Under the pieces are notes generated by a model. It saw only the letters and a list, made by a program, of their open reading frames with translations, had not been told where the DNA came from and made no database searches. The translations under genes and the position numbers were made by a program. A stretch of 32,811 bases of DNA from Sedimenticola sp. (GTDB lineage Bacteria; Pseudomonadota; Gammaproteobacteria; Chromatiales; Chromatiaceae), in contig JALSSX010000280.1 of NCBI GenBank assembly GCA_026984055.1, positions 1 to 32,811 of the forward strand, read 5' to 3'. Positions 24,378 through 32,811 of the stretch are shown here, piece by piece. Position 1 is the first letter of the stretch, and each line of letters starts with the position of its first letter.

Positions 24378-26297
24378 TCAAACGGACCAGCCGCCACGCT
24401 GGCTGGACTCCTCCGACAAGCGCCGCGTCAGCGCCTCGACCGACATGGAGCCCAGATCCTCGCCGCCGCGACTGCGTGCCGCAACGCTGGCGTTTTCAAC
24501 CTCGCGATCGCCGATCACGAGCAGATATGGTACTTTCCGCAGGGTATGCTCACGAATTTTAAAGCCGATTTTCTCGTTTCTCAAGTCCAGATCAACGCGA
24601 AAACCAGAATTTTTTAGCTTTTCGGCCACCTCACGGGCGAATTCCTCCTGCCGGTCGGTGATGTTCAACACCACGACCTGCACCGGCGCCAGCCATAAAG
24701 GCAACGCGCCGGCATAATGCTCGATCAAGATGCCGATGAAACGCTCCAGGGAACCCAGAATCGCGCGGTGTAGCATCACTGGCACGCGCTTGCTGTTGTC
24801 CTCGGCGATATAGTGCGCGCCGAGCCGCTCGGGCATCGAGAAATCCAGCTGGATGGTGCCCAACTGCCATACCCGGCTCAGACAGTCGCGCAACGAGAAT
24901 TCGATCTTCGGCCCGTAGAAGGCGCCCTCGCCAGGTTGCAGCTCCCAATCGAGATTCTTCTGGTTCAGTGCGTCCTCCAGGGATTTCTCGGCCTTGTCCC
25001 AGAGCGCGTCGGCACCGACGCGATGTTCTGGCCGGGTCGACAGCTTGATCAATACATCGTCGAAACCGAAATCGCGATAGACCTGGAACAGCAGATCGAT
25101 GAACGCCGAAACCTCGTCGAGGATCTGCTCCTCGGTGCAGAAGATATGCGCATCGTCCTGAGTAAAGTTGCGCACGCGCATCAGGCCATGCAGCGTGCCC
25201 GACGGCTCGTTGCGATGGCAGGAGCCGAATTCGGCCAGCCGCAACGGCAGATCACGATAGGACTTCAGTCCGTGATTGTAGATCTGGACATGCGCCGGGC
25301 AGTTCATCGGCTTGATGGCAAAATCCCGGTTCTCGGAATGCGTGGTGAACATCATTTCCTGGAATTTGTCCCAGTGGCCGGACTTCTCCCATAGACTGCG
25401 GTCGATCAACTCCGGGGTATGCACCTCCTGGTAGCCCTGGTCACGCAGCTTGTCGCGAATATACTGCTCGATGATCAGGTAGATCCGCCAGCCCTTGTCA
25501 TGCCAAAACACCATGCCGGGTGCTTCGTCTTGGGAATGAAACAGGTCTAGCGCCTTGCCGATGCGGCGGTGGTCGCGTTTCTCGGCCTCTTCCAGACGAT
25601 GCAAATAGCCCTTCAACTCTTTCTTGTTGCGCCAGGCGGTGCCATAGATGCGCTGAAGCATCTCATTGTTCGAGTCGCCGCGCCAATAGGCGCCGGCGAG
25701 TTTCATCAGCTTGAACGATTTCAGCTTGCCGGTGCTGGGCACGTGCGGACCACGACACAGATCGGTGAAATCGCCCTGAGTGTAGAGCGATAAATCCTCG
25801 TCGGCCGGAATGGATTCGATGATCTCCGCCTTGTATTCCTCGCCGAGATCACGGAAGAAGCGTACCGCTTCGTCACGGCGCTTCACCATCCGGCTGATCG
25901 GGATATCCTGCTTCGCCAGCTCATTCATCTTCTTCTCGATGGCTTGCAGATCCTCCGGCGTGAATGGCCGCTGATAGGCGAAATCGTAGTAGAAACCGTC
26001 CTCGATGGTCGGGCCAATGGTGACCTGGGCCTCGGGAAACAACGTCTTGACCGCCATTGCCAACAGATGGGCGGTGGAATGCCGGATGATCTCCAACCCT
26101 TCTTCATCCTTGTCGGTGACGATGGCGAGCGTCGCGTCATGCTCGATGGGATAGCTGGCATCGACCAGCTTGCCATCCACCTTGCCAGCGAGGGTCGCCT
26201 TGGCGAGTCCAGGACCGATGTCCATCGCAACATCCGCCACGCTGACAGGATGATCATAGTGGCGTTGGGAGCCGTCGGGAAGCGTAATCTGGGGCAC
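24378..26297 (-). CDS. thrS: Threonyl-tRNA synthetase
   Basis: A 639-residue class II synthetase. Domains in order: TGS (1-62, [20 protein letters not shown]), the editing domain with H73-x3-H77 (RHSTAHLLA), the catalytic core (from about 245) with the zinc cysteine in [10 protein letters not shown], the histidine in CHRNEPSG, motif 3 near [15 protein letters not shown], and the anticodon-binding domain (about 535-639, [15 protein letters not shown]). The start is GTG at 26297: GAGGAG lies upstream at normal spacing and the family begins M-P-x-I-x-L there. A frame extending 25 codons further has no resemblance. It opens the translation operon. Confidence 0.98.
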   Translation of the reverse strand: MPQITLPDGSQRHYDHPVSVADVAMDIGPGLAKATLAGKVDGKLVDASYPIEHDATLAIVTDKDEEGLEIIRHSTAHLLAMAVKTLFPEAQVTIGPTIEDGFYYDFAYQRPFTPEDLQAIEKKMNELAKQDIPISRMVKRRDEAVRFFRDLGEEYKAEIIESIPADEDLSLYTQGDFTDLCRGPHVPSTGKLKSFKLMKLAGAYWRGDSNNEMLQRIYGTAWRNKKELKGYLHRLEEAEKRDHRRIGKALDLFHSQDEAPGMVFWHDKGWRIYLIIEQYIRDKLRDQGYQEVHTPELIDRSLWEKSGHWDKFQEMMFTTHSENRDFAIKPMNCPAHVQIYNHGLKSYRDLPLRLAEFGSCHRNEPSGTLHGLMRVRNFTQDDAHIFCTEEQILDEVSAFIDLLFQVYRDFGFDDVLIKLSTRPEHRVGADALWDKAEKSLEDALNQKNLDWELQPGEGAFYGPKIEFSLRDCLSRVWQLGTIQLDFSMPERLGAHYIAEDNSKRVPVMLHRAILGSLERFIGILIEHYAGALPLWLAPVQVVVLNITDRQEEFAREVAEKLKNSGFRVDLDLRNEKIGFKIREHTLRKVPYLLVIGDREVENASVAARSRGGEDLGSMSVEALTRRLSEESSQRGGWSV

Positions 26298-26400
26298 GAT
26301 GTGTCTCCTCAGTGGTGATCCATACGCGAGATCACATGAAATCAATGAAGGCTGCGAAAGCAGAAGGGCCACGGATGGTAACCGCCGACGCGACCGGCAG

Positions 26401-26943
26401 TCAACCGACGGACGTTTCGCGACCGGAGAGAAAACGCCGCTCGACGAAAGCCGCGATGGCCGGGATATCGTTCAGATCCAGCACCACGAGCGATGCCGGC
26501 GCTGGCAAGGAAGGATCGTCGCTGGCGACCGCGATGATATCCGGGTCACTCGGAAACAGCAGGGCATGTCCGGTGGCCGGCCGATGCAACTCGATCTTTG
26601 GAAAGGCTTCGTGCTTGAAGCCTTCGACCAGGATCAAATCCAGGCTGTCGCGATCGAGGTGCGCGACCGCGTCCGCCAGCCGGGGTTCGCGCGGCCGCGG
26701 GTGATCCTCTATCCACACCCAGCGCCACGCCGAGGCGATCAGCATCTGCGACGCGCCGGCCTTGCGTAGCTCGTAGCTGTCCTTGCCCGGCCTGTCCAGC
26801 TCCACGTCGTGATGGGTGAACTTGATCACCCCGACGCGATGGCCGGCATTCCGCAATAGCGGTAGCAACTGACGCAACAGGGTGGTCTTCCCAGTACCGC
26901 TGTAGGCGGCAAAACCCAGCAATGGAATCCGGCCATCGATCAT
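26401..26943 (-). CDS. mobB: MobB, molybdopterin-guanine dinucleotide biosynthesis adaptor
   Basis: A 180-residue P-loop GTPase that assists MobA in making the bis-MGD form of molybdenum cofactor. The opening [20 protein letters not shown] (7-26) holds the Walker A loop. [30 protein letters not shown] is the family-specific switch region, and [20 protein letters not shown] carries the conserved EGFK segment. It lies 24 bases after the AsmA-family gene in the same direction, 103 bases before thrS. The partner mobA is not in the window. Confidence 0.94.
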   Translation of the reverse strand: MIDGRIPLLGFAAYSGTGKTTLLRQLLPLLRNAGHRVGVIKFTHHDVELDRPGKDSYELRKAGASQMLIASAWRWVWIEDHPRPREPRLADAVAHLDRDSLDLILVEGFKHEAFPKIELHRPATGHALLFPSDPDIIAVASDDPSLPAPASLVVLDLNDIPAIAAFVERRFLSGRETSVG

Positions 26944-26967
26944 CGCGCTATATTGCCAGCCAGTATG

Positions 26968-29118
26968 CTACTTAAACAACCCTTGTAAGGCGCCACCTAG
27001 GCCACCATCACCACCCTTTCCCTTCAGCAGATCGCCAAAACCGGCGCCCGTGCCTTTCTTCAGCGCCTCGCCGAGCTTGCCGCCGGCTTTTTCCTTGACC
27101 TTGTCCAGCAGCTTGCGCTTCGCGACCTCTTTCAAAATGGATTCCAGATCCGGCTTGATCGACGGATTGCTGAACGCGCCACTGACACGCACCGGGATCG
27201 GCAAGCCTTTCAGCTTCTCCAGATCATCCCCACCCTGTCCCTTGACGCTACCGACCAGCTTGGTGGTCAGCAGGTAATCGAGCGTCTCATTGGCCAGGTC
27301 GATCGTCCCCCGGCCCTTCACGCGCAGGAATGGCGACTTCGCCAAGAAGTCATCGTTACGCGCAACGCCGTTGCTGATCTTCAGGCTACCCTTCAGTCCG
27401 GCGAAATCGGTTTTTTGCGGCCCGCTTGATTTCACCGACTTGCCCTTCAGCGCCGCCATAGCCTGTCGAATGATACCGGCCAAATCATAGCCCCGCACCG
27501 AGCCATCGGTGAAACTGAAGCCCGCGCGACCATTCAGGTTACGGCGTATCACCTTGTCGTCCAGGCCATGACTCTTCAACTTGGCCGCGAGGTTCGCGGT
27601 GCCGGTGATCCGGGGATCATCACCGGTCATATCCTTCAGCAAAGGGCCGATCCGAACACCCGCCAAGCGTTTGTCGACGGAGAAACGCGGCTGGCCGCCT
27701 TGCACGTTCATGCTCGCGGCGACCTTCAGACTGCCGTTATAAAGCTTCGCCGCAAGCGGCTCGATCCGGACGACGCCGCGCTTCGCCTTCAGCCCGAGCA
27801 CCGCGTTACGTAGCTTCAGACCGTACAGCTTCAGCTTGGCAATCCTCAGACTGCCGTCCAGATTCAGACCGCGCAGCATCTTCAATGGCAGCTCTGGCCG
27901 CTTCGTATCGGCGGCACGCGCCTTGTTCTTGTCATCCGCCGTTGCCTCCGTTGGCGGCAGATAACGATCGGCGTCGAGCGTGTCGATATGCAATTCGAAA
28001 CGCACGGGAGGATGCTCGCCGCTACCGACCGATGCACTACCGCTCAGTTTGCTGTCATCCAGCCGCGCTTGCAGATTGGTGAGACGTGTCAGCGCCGAAG
28101 TCTTATCCAGCTTCAGGTTCAACCCAACGCGGGTCAATGCCTTGGCATCGCGTGTGTTGAGCGCGACACCCAGTTCGCCCAGAAGTCTTTTCAGATTGAA
28201 CGGCGCCAGTTCGAAATCCCCGCTGAGCTTCTGTCGACCCGACAAATCGCTGCCATCGATCGCGCCGCTCAAGCTCAGATCATCACGCTTCAGCAGTAGG
28301 TTTTTCACACTGAAGCTGTCCCGGGACCGGTCGAAGATCAGCGCCGCGCTCAGCTCGGCATCGACGCCCTTCGATGGCATGCCCTCGCCTTTCGCCTGGA
28401 CACGCGCATGCAGGTCGGGGAACTCGAAACGTTGCAGGGATTTCGCGAGTTTCAGCGTCGCACTGGCGTCCAATATCACATCGATCGCCGGCTGCGAGGT
28501 TTTTGCCACGATGAGCAGTTCAACCGGAATATCGCCGCCTGGCACGATCTCGCCGGCATGCAAGCGCTGAAGATCCAGTTGCTGGCTGGCGCCATCGCGC
28601 CGGTCGACATAGTTGACGATCACCTTGCGGATATCCAGGCCACCGATGCTGATCGATTCGATCACCGCGGCCCCGCCATCGGCATTCTGGGTCTCGCCCA
28701 TTTCCTTGGCGCCCTTGCCCGCCAGATCGTCCCAATTGTTGCGTCCGGATTTATCCGTTGCCAGATTCAATGTCAGGCCGTCAACCGTCACCGTGTCGAC
28801 TTCCACCCGTCGGCTCAACAACGGCAACAATTTCACCGAAACCCGCGCGTCGCCGACGCGGGCGAACGGCTGGGCGCCAAAACCGGGAGCGTTCGCCAGC
28901 GTCACGCCACTCAGATCGACGCCCAAGCGGGGAAACAAGGTCAGGCCGATGTGCTTGTCGATACGCAGTTCACGTCCGGTCTTTTCCTTCATCAATGCGA
29001 CGATCCGCTCCTTGTAGTCATTCGGATCGAATACGTTCGCCACAATCAGGCCAGCGATCACCAGAATGCCAACCAGTACTGACACGGTTACCAATAGCCA
29101 CTTTATAATCTTGCCCAT
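26968..29118 (-). CDS. AsmA-family protein
   Basis: A 716-residue protein with an N-terminal signal anchor (WLLVTVSVLVGILVIAGLIV, 7-26) and a long periplasmic part made mostly of short beta strands. The N-terminal AsmA domain is recognised by FDPNDYKERIVALMKEKTGR, LFPRLGVDLSGVTLANAPGF and the VEVDTVTVDGLTLNL repeat. The C-terminal AsmA domain is recognised by RNLNGRAGFSFTDGSVRGYD, IRQAMAALKG and LLTTKLVGS. The last 40 residues are Gly/Lys-rich (KGTGAGFGDLLKGKGGDGG). The family is related to bridge-like lipid-transfer proteins and acts in outer-membrane homeostasis. Whether it is E. coli AsmA itself or a paralogue is unclear. Confidence 0.9.
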   Translation of the reverse strand: MGKIIKWLLVTVSVLVGILVIAGLIVANVFDPNDYKERIVALMKEKTGRELRIDKHIGLTLFPRLGVDLSGVTLANAPGFGAQPFARVGDARVSVKLLPLLSRRVEVDTVTVDGLTLNLATDKSGRNNWDDLAGKGAKEMGETQNADGGAAVIESISIGGLDIRKVIVNYVDRRDGASQQLDLQRLHAGEIVPGGDIPVELLIVAKTSQPAIDVILDASATLKLAKSLQRFEFPDLHARVQAKGEGMPSKGVDAELSAALIFDRSRDSFSVKNLLLKRDDLSLSGAIDGSDLSGRQKLSGDFELAPFNLKRLLGELGVALNTRDAKALTRVGLNLKLDKTSALTRLTNLQARLDDSKLSGSASVGSGEHPPVRFELHIDTLDADRYLPPTEATADDKNKARAADTKRPELPLKMLRGLNLDGSLRIAKLKLYGLKLRNAVLGLKAKRGVVRIEPLAAKLYNGSLKVAASMNVQGGQPRFSVDKRLAGVRIGPLLKDMTGDDPRITGTANLAAKLKSHGLDDKVIRRNLNGRAGFSFTDGSVRGYDLAGIIRQAMAALKGKSVKSSGPQKTDFAGLKGSLKISNGVARNDDFLAKSPFLRVKGRGTIDLANETLDYLLTTKLVGSVKGQGGDDLEKLKGLPIPVRVSGAFSNPSIKPDLESILKEVAKRKLLDKVKEKAGGKLGEALKKGTGAGFGDLLKGKGGDGGLGGALQGLFK

Positions 29119-29189
29119 GCTTCACCTCTTCCGAGCGCTTCCGCCGCGGGCGTCAACCCAGTTCGTCATTCAGGTAATCGACCCTGCAC

Positions 29190-29215
29190 CCACAACGACG
29201 AGCAACACCGACAGA
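29190..29215 (+). repeat. 26-bp direct repeat, copy 1
   Basis: CCACAACGACGAGCAACACC followed by GACAGA; 25 of 26 bases are identical to 29409-29434 in the same orientation, 219 bases apart. Confidence 0.75.
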
Positions 29216-29237
29216 AACGAAAGGAAACGTGTGATAA

Positions 29238-29263
29238 TGCCGACGTTTGGCTGGCCGTGGCTA
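29238..29263 (-). repeat. GCCATGGCC-type short motif, copy 3
   Basis: On the minus strand TAGCCACGGCCAGCCAAACG followed by TCGGCA; 20 of the first 22 shared bases match the copy at 4738. Confidence 0.5.
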
Positions 29264-29408
29264 TAAACTAGACCCAATATGACAATGGCGCAACTGGTGG
29301 AAGACGCTACCATGCCCTCGACCAAACAAACGTTGGACTTTGGCGTGCGCGCCATCTGGCGCGAAAAGACGTGATTGATTGCCTGTGATTCGTCTGCGGG
29401 GCCAGTCT

Positions 29409-29434
29409 CCACAACGACGAGCAACACTGACAGA
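29409..29434 (+). repeat. 26-bp direct repeat, copy 2
   Basis: Same as 29190-29215 apart from one C-to-T change (AACACTGACAGA). Only two copies exist and their spacing is too large for a CRISPR unit. Confidence 0.75.
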
Positions 29435-29484
29435 GATTCAGCGCGCATGCGCTCATTCCGGGAAGTTTATTGGGAAAGGATGGC

Positions 29485-29521
29485 AAAAAGAAGGCGGCGA
29501 CCTGGGGAAGTCTGCCGCCTT
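29485..29521 (-). terminator. Rho-independent terminator on the minus strand
   Basis: On the minus strand AAGGCGGC (with an inner GAC/GTC) pairs with GCCGCCTT, followed by CTTTTTG. It would stop transcripts coming from the Opp ATPase gene, which end about 500 bases upstream beyond the oppositely oriented Hpt gene. It shields the AsmA-family promoter region. Confidence 0.6.
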
Positions 29522-29673
29522 TACCTGATACTAGAAAATAACTAGTCAGGACAATGATCTCGCTAGTTAGCACAACAGTAAAAAACTGCTGTGGTGAAAC
29601 CATACACAGAATATACGTGAATAGGGACTCACTCAGGTTAAAATTGACAATTATTTACAGAATATCACTCGAT

Positions 29674-29976
29674 ATGAATGAAACAACCGCTTATCACGAT
29701 GTTCCTCCCGCGCTGAGAGAGAAATTCCGCGCTTCGCTACCGGAACGCCTGGAGATCATTCAGACCGCCTGGAAAGCGGTTTCCGAAGGCACGCCGTCGG
29801 CGTTCGCGACCCTGCGCCTGCATGTGCATCGCCTCGCCGGCGCCACCGGCACCTATGGCTACGCGAAACTGCACGCCGCCAGTTGTCGACTGGAAGCCGC
29901 CATCGACACCGGGCAATCATTGGATACCATGGAGCCGCTGTATCTGGAACTGAAAACCGTGATCGAGTCGCTATAG
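29674..29976 (+). CDS. Stand-alone Hpt (histidine phosphotransfer) domain protein
   Basis: A 100-residue, all-helical protein made of one Hpt domain. The phospho-acceptor is most likely His52 in HRLAGATGTYGYAKL, which fits the family pattern H-x-L-x-G-x5-G. Second-half residues LHAASCRLEAAIDTG continue the four-helix bundle. Such proteins pass phosphate between a hybrid kinase and a response regulator; neither is encoded nearby. I chose the ATG at 29674 because the domain begins soon after; the frame runs upstream to 29554 through AT-rich non-coding DNA. No clear ribosome binding site precedes this ATG. It is convergent with the ATPase gene, 21 bases apart. Confidence 0.85.
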   Translation: MNETTAYHDVPPALREKFRASLPERLEIIQTAWKAVSEGTPSAFATLRLHVHRLAGATGTYGYAKLHAASCRLEAAIDTGQSLDTMEPLYLELKTVIESL

Positions 29977-29997
29977 CCGCGACAAGCGAGACCGGCA

Positions 29998-31992
29998 TCA
30001 GTTCTGATCTAGCAACCAGCAGGCCGCCGTGTGACTCGCCGAGACCCGGCTGACATCGGGATAGCGCTCGCGACATACGGGCATCGCCCTCGCGCAGCGC
30101 GGATGGAAATGGCAGCCGGTCGGCTGATTCGCCGGTGACGGCATGTCGCCCTCCAGGCGGATCACCTCGCGCCGCTGCTTGCTGTCGATAACCGGCACGG
30201 CGGATAGCAGCGCGAGAGTATACGGATGCTTCGGTTGCTCTAGAACCTCGTCCACCCGACCTTGTTCGACGATGCGACCAAGATACATCACCGCGATCTC
30301 ATGCGCGATAAAGCTGATTACCGAGATGTCGTGAGTAATGAACAGATAGGACAGTTTCAGACGCTGTTGCAGCTCGGAGAACAGATTTAGGATCTGTGCC
30401 TGCACCGACACGTCCAAGGCGCTGGTCGGCTCGTCGCAAACGATCAGTTTCGGCTCGACCGCCAAGGCACGCGCAACGCAGATACGCTGTCGCTGGCCAC
30501 CGGAGAACTCGTGCGGGTAACGTTGCGCGCTATCGGCCGGCAGGCCGACTTGTTCCAACAGTTCGGCGACACGCCGCTGGCGCGCCTCGCGATTGCCGCC
30601 GAGTCCTTGCGCGCGCAGTCCCTCGGCAACGATCTCGCCAACCGGCATGCGCGGATTCATCGACGCCGCCGGATCCTGGAAGATAATCTGCATGTCCGCG
30701 CGACGCTTGCGCAACGCGCTCGCCTGCAGCGCGGCCAGGTCGTCACCGTCGAACATCACTCGTCCGGCGGTCGGCTCGATCAGGCGCAGGATGCCCTTGC
30801 CGACCGTAGTCTTGCCGCAGCCGGATTCGCCGACCAGCGCCAGCGTATGACTGCTGTCCAGCTTCAGCGACACCCCGTCGACGGCCTTCACATACCCTTT
30901 GACGCGTCGCAGCATCCCTTTATGGATGGGGAAATGTACCTTCAGGTCGTCCACATCAAGCAACGCCTGGCCCGGCATCCGTTGCCGGGTGGCCAGCTCG
31001 CCATCAACCGCCGGCACCAGTGGCCCACCGCGCGGATGGATGCATCGCACGCGATGTCCGTCTTCCAGATCCCGCCACGCCGGTTCGCTGGCGCAGCAAT
31101 CGTCCTGAACGAAATCGCAACGATCGGCAAAACGGCAACCGCTGAAATCGCTGTCCAGCGGCGGTACCATGCCGGGGATAATCTCCAGCTCGCGACCGCG
31201 CTTGCCGAAGGTCGGCAACGACGAAAACAGCTTGCGCCCATATGGATGCGCCGGCTGGTGAAAGAAGGCCTTGGCGTCGCTCACCTCGACCAACTGCCCG
31301 GCATACATCACCGCGACCCGATCGGCGGTCTCGGCAACCACGCCGAGGTCGTGGCTGATCAGCAACACCGCCATGCCGGCCCGGCGCTGCAAATCCTTCA
31401 GCAGGGTCAAGACCTGAGCTTGAATCGTGACATCCAGCGCGGTGGTCGGCTCGTCGGCGATCAGCAGGCGCGGCTTGCCGGCCAATGCAATCGCAACCAT
31501 CACACGCTGCTTCATGCCACCGGAGAGCTGATGTGGATACTCGTCGGCTCGGCGGCGAGGATCGGGAATGCCGACCGCGTCGAGCAACTCCACCACGCGT
31601 TCGCGCAGGCGGCGCAGGTTTGCCTTATCGTGCAGGCGAATCGATTCACCAATCTGATCGCCGATGCGCATCACCGGGTTCAGCGAGGTCATCGGCTCTT
31701 GGAAGATCATCCCGAGACTGCCGCCGCGCACCGCGCGCATCTCGCGTTCGGGCAACGCCAACAGATCTTGACCGTCAAACAGCACCTGACCGGCAGTGAT
31801 CCGCCCGGACAGCGGCAACAGCCGCATCATGCCAAACGCAGTCATCGATTTTCCACAGCCGGATTCACCGAGCAGGGCCAAGGTCTCGCCCGGACGCACG
31901 TCCAGATCAACCCCATCCACCGCGCGCACCGGACGTTCGCGTGAACCAAGCGCGACACGCAAGCCCCTGATTCGCAATAAGGCCGGCTTCAT
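29998..31992 (-). CDS. Fused double-ATPase of an Opp/Dpp/Yej-type peptide ABC transporter
   Basis: A 664-residue protein with two complete ABC domains, as in YejF. Domain 1: Walker A GESGCGKS (42-49), Q loop near 98, signature LSGGMKQR (156-163), Walker [13 protein letters not shown] with Asp180/Glu181. Its C-terminal extension has cysteines at 286, 292, 299/300 and 317, as usual in OppD/DppD-type subunits. Domain 2: GESGCGKTT (388-396), FSGGQRQR (496-503), [12 protein letters not shown] with Asp520/Glu521, and the C-terminal [12 protein letters not shown] and CHFHPRC region. Both ATP sites look functional. The ATG at 31992 overlaps the permease stop (ATGA). It could also power the ATPase-less permease pair at 5534-7263; that is inference. 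Confidence 0.95.
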   Translation of the reverse strand: MKPALLRIRGLRVALGSRERPVRAVDGVDLDVRPGETLALLGESGCGKSMTAFGMMRLLPLSGRITAGQVLFDGQDLLALPEREMRAVRGGSLGMIFQEPMTSLNPVMRIGDQIGESIRLHDKANLRRLRERVVELLDAVGIPDPRRRADEYPHQLSGGMKQRVMVAIALAGKPRLLIADEPTTALDVTIQAQVLTLLKDLQRRAGMAVLLISHDLGVVAETADRVAVMYAGQLVEVSDAKAFFHQPAHPYGRKLFSSLPTFGKRGRELEIIPGMVPPLDSDFSGCRFADRCDFVQDDCCASEPAWRDLEDGHRVRCIHPRGGPLVPAVDGELATRQRMPGQALLDVDDLKVHFPIHKGMLRRVKGYVKAVDGVSLKLDSSHTLALVGESGCGKTTVGKGILRLIEPTAGRVMFDGDDLAALQASALRKRRADMQIIFQDPAASMNPRMPVGEIVAEGLRAQGLGGNREARQRRVAELLEQVGLPADSAQRYPHEFSGGQRQRICVARALAVEPKLIVCDEPTSALDVSVQAQILNLFSELQQRLKLSYLFITHDISVISFIAHEIAVMYLGRIVEQGRVDEVLEQPKHPYTLALLSAVPVIDSKQRREVIRLEGDMPSPANQPTGCHFHPRCARAMPVCRERYPDVSRVSASHTAACWLLDQN

Positions 31993-32811
31993 CCTCGCCC
32001 CCGTCCCAGGCGCGGGTCGAAGGCGTCGCGCACCACGTCGGCGAAAAGGTTCGCCGCCAGCACCAACACGAACATGAAGACGAAGGCTGCCGCCAGCGAC
32101 CACCAGACGATCGGCTCGCGCGCCAGTTCCAGTCTTGCGCTATTGATCATATTGCCCCACGAATTCATGGTCGGATCGACGCCGATATTGACATAGGCGA
32201 GCACCGCCTCGGCCAACACCAATCCGCTGAAATCCAGCACGATGGATATCAGTACGATATGCATGGTATTCGGCAGGATATGCCGGCTGATGATGGTCAG
32301 GCCACGCACGCCGAAGGCTTGCGCGGCCTGCACATATTCTAACTCACGCAGTTTCAAGGTCTCGCCGCGCAGCAGGCGACACAGCGTCGTCCAACTGGTG
32401 ATGCCGAGAATCACGCAAAGAAATAACAGGCGCAGGTCGGCACGTTGCACCAGGCTGTTGAATTCCTCGGCATGCTCGGACATGTATACCTGAAGCATCA
32501 GGATGGCGGCGGCAATCAACAGCACGCCGGGAATGGAACTCAGCGTGGTATACAGATACTGCACCAGATCGTCCACCCAGCCGCGAAAATAGCCAGCGAG
32601 AATGCCGAGAAACAAGGCCGCTGGTAGCATCACCAAGGTGGTCAGCGTACCAATCAAGAGCCCGGTGCGCACGCTCTTCAATGCCTGATAGAACACATCC
32701 TCGCCAACCTTGTCGGTACCGAAAAGATGGTATTCCCCCACCAGCGAGGCCATCACGAAGCCGACCAGCAACAGGATCACCAAGGTGGCGTTGAACGCCG
32801 GCCAGGCGGTC
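31989..32811 (-). CDS. Opp/Dpp/Yej-type ABC transporter permease, OppC-like (5' end outside the window)
   Basis: The frame is open to the window edge, so the start lies beyond 32811; 273 residues are visible. It begins inside the first membrane helix ([18 protein letters not shown]). It continues with [20 protein letters not shown], the loop [20 protein letters not shown], an extra periplasmic insertion (about [20 protein letters not shown]) and the EAA loop [20 protein letters not shown]. It ends [16 protein letters not shown]. The OppC assignment rests on the GTDKVGEDV and AFDPRLG motifs. The partner permease and binding protein are presumably upstream, outside the window. The stop overlaps the ATPase start. 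Confidence 0.92.
   Translation of the reverse strand, partial: TAWPAFNATLVILLLVGFVMASLVGEYHLFGTDKVGEDVFYQALKSVRTGLLIGTLTTLVMLPAALFLGILAGYFRGWVDDLVQYLYTTLSSIPGVLLIAAAILMLQVYMSEHAEEFNSLVQRADLRLLFLCVILGITSWTTLCRLLRGETLKLRELEYVQAAQAFGVRGLTIISRHILPNTMHIVLISIVLDFSGLVLAEAVLAYVNIGVDPTMNSWGNMINSARLELAREPIVWWSLAAAFVFMFVLVLAANLFADVVRDAFDPRLGRGRG

Larger units (their letters stand above)
29119..29673. other. Gene-free stretch with short repeats and hairpins
   Basis: The 555-bp gap between two divergent genes holds a 26-bp direct repeat (29190, 29409), one good and one degraded (about 29327-29345) copy of the GCCATGGCC motif between them in opposite orientation, a minus-strand terminator (29485-29521), and an imperfect palindrome at 29524-29550 (CCTGA-ta-CTAG/CTAGTCAGG). 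The right part (from 29521) is clearly AT-rich. A minus-strand frame at 29170-29448 is built from the two repeats and is unlikely to be a gene. Confidence 0.55.

Noticed and set aside
29190-29434. CRISPR-like array
   Set aside because: Only two repeat units, 219 bases apart, and no cas genes.
29170-29448. 92-residue minus-strand frame
   Set aside because: Its two similar ends (LSVLLVVV) are simply the 26-bp DNA repeat translated twice; no ribosome binding site and no family resemblance.
29644-29649. TTGACA as -35 of a promoter for the Hpt gene
   Set aside because: No acceptable -10 lies 16 to 18 bases downstream; the only near match overlaps the start codon.
30511-31944. 477-residue plus-strand frame opposite the fused ATPase
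   Set aside because: It is the mirror of a GC-rich, high-confidence gene. The product is rich in Arg, His and Gln with no fold pattern, as expected from antisense reading.

Overview
The window is a chromosomal stretch from a gammaproteobacterium. The order thrS-infC-rpmI-rplT-pheS-pheT-ihfA, followed by a MerR gene and a tRNA-Pro, is a gammaproteobacterial arrangement. So is the run smpB / sodium symporter / ratA / rnfH. GC-rich codon use, many ATGA-type gene overlaps and several non-ATG starts fit a free-living, moderately GC-rich lineage (Chromatiales-like is a guess). I see no phage, insertion sequence, CRISPR array or plasmid gene. What is unusual lies in small accessory operons and in the intergenic DNA.

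Layout. 1-546: end of a DUF971/MoaD-like fusion gene. 919-4570 (+): three overlapping genes for exported proteins, namely an LssY C-terminal-domain lipoprotein, an alpha/beta hydrolase and a phospholipase-D-type lipoprotein. 4804-5280 (-): a membrane-anchored DUF302 protein. 9124-5534 (-): a tightly overlapping operon of nhaA, a signal-less YkuD-family enzyme (probably a cytoplasmic L,D-carboxypeptidase) and two Opp/Dpp-type permeases. 11719-9532 (-): sodium symporter, ratA, rnfH. 11812-12482 (+): smpB and a small membrane protein. 12648-14399 (+): a DeaD-like RNA helicase. 18010-14577 (-): a probable zinc uptake operon (small His/Cys protein, outer-membrane barrel, ZnuA-like binding protein, ZnuB-like permease) with no ATPase gene. 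18538-18462 (-): tRNA-Pro(GGG). 26297-18587 (-): the translation block thrS, infC, rpmI, rplT, pheS, pheT, ihfA, merR. 29118-26401 (-): an AsmA-family gene and mobB. 29674-29976 (+): a lone Hpt-domain protein. 32811-29998 (-): an Opp/Dpp permease (cut by the window edge) and a fused double ATPase.

How the genes work together. The translation block shows several regulatory signals. infC appears to start at ATC, the kind of codon through which IF3 represses itself. The rpmI leader holds two interleaved long-range pairings, the topology expected of an L20-binding pseudoknot. A strong terminator lies between rplT and pheS. The nhaA operon couples a murein-peptide-type enzyme to peptide permeases and looks like a peptidoglycan-recycling module. 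The 919-4570 operon looks like a cell-envelope lipid-processing cassette.

Intergenic DNA. At least three copies (4611, 14400, 18041) belong to one composite repeat built as a chain of near-perfect hairpins. Separate small repeats occur at 553/9454 and 29190/29409, and a short GCCATGGCC-type motif recurs at 4738, 23570 and 29238. All statements come from reading the sequence; no database search was run.
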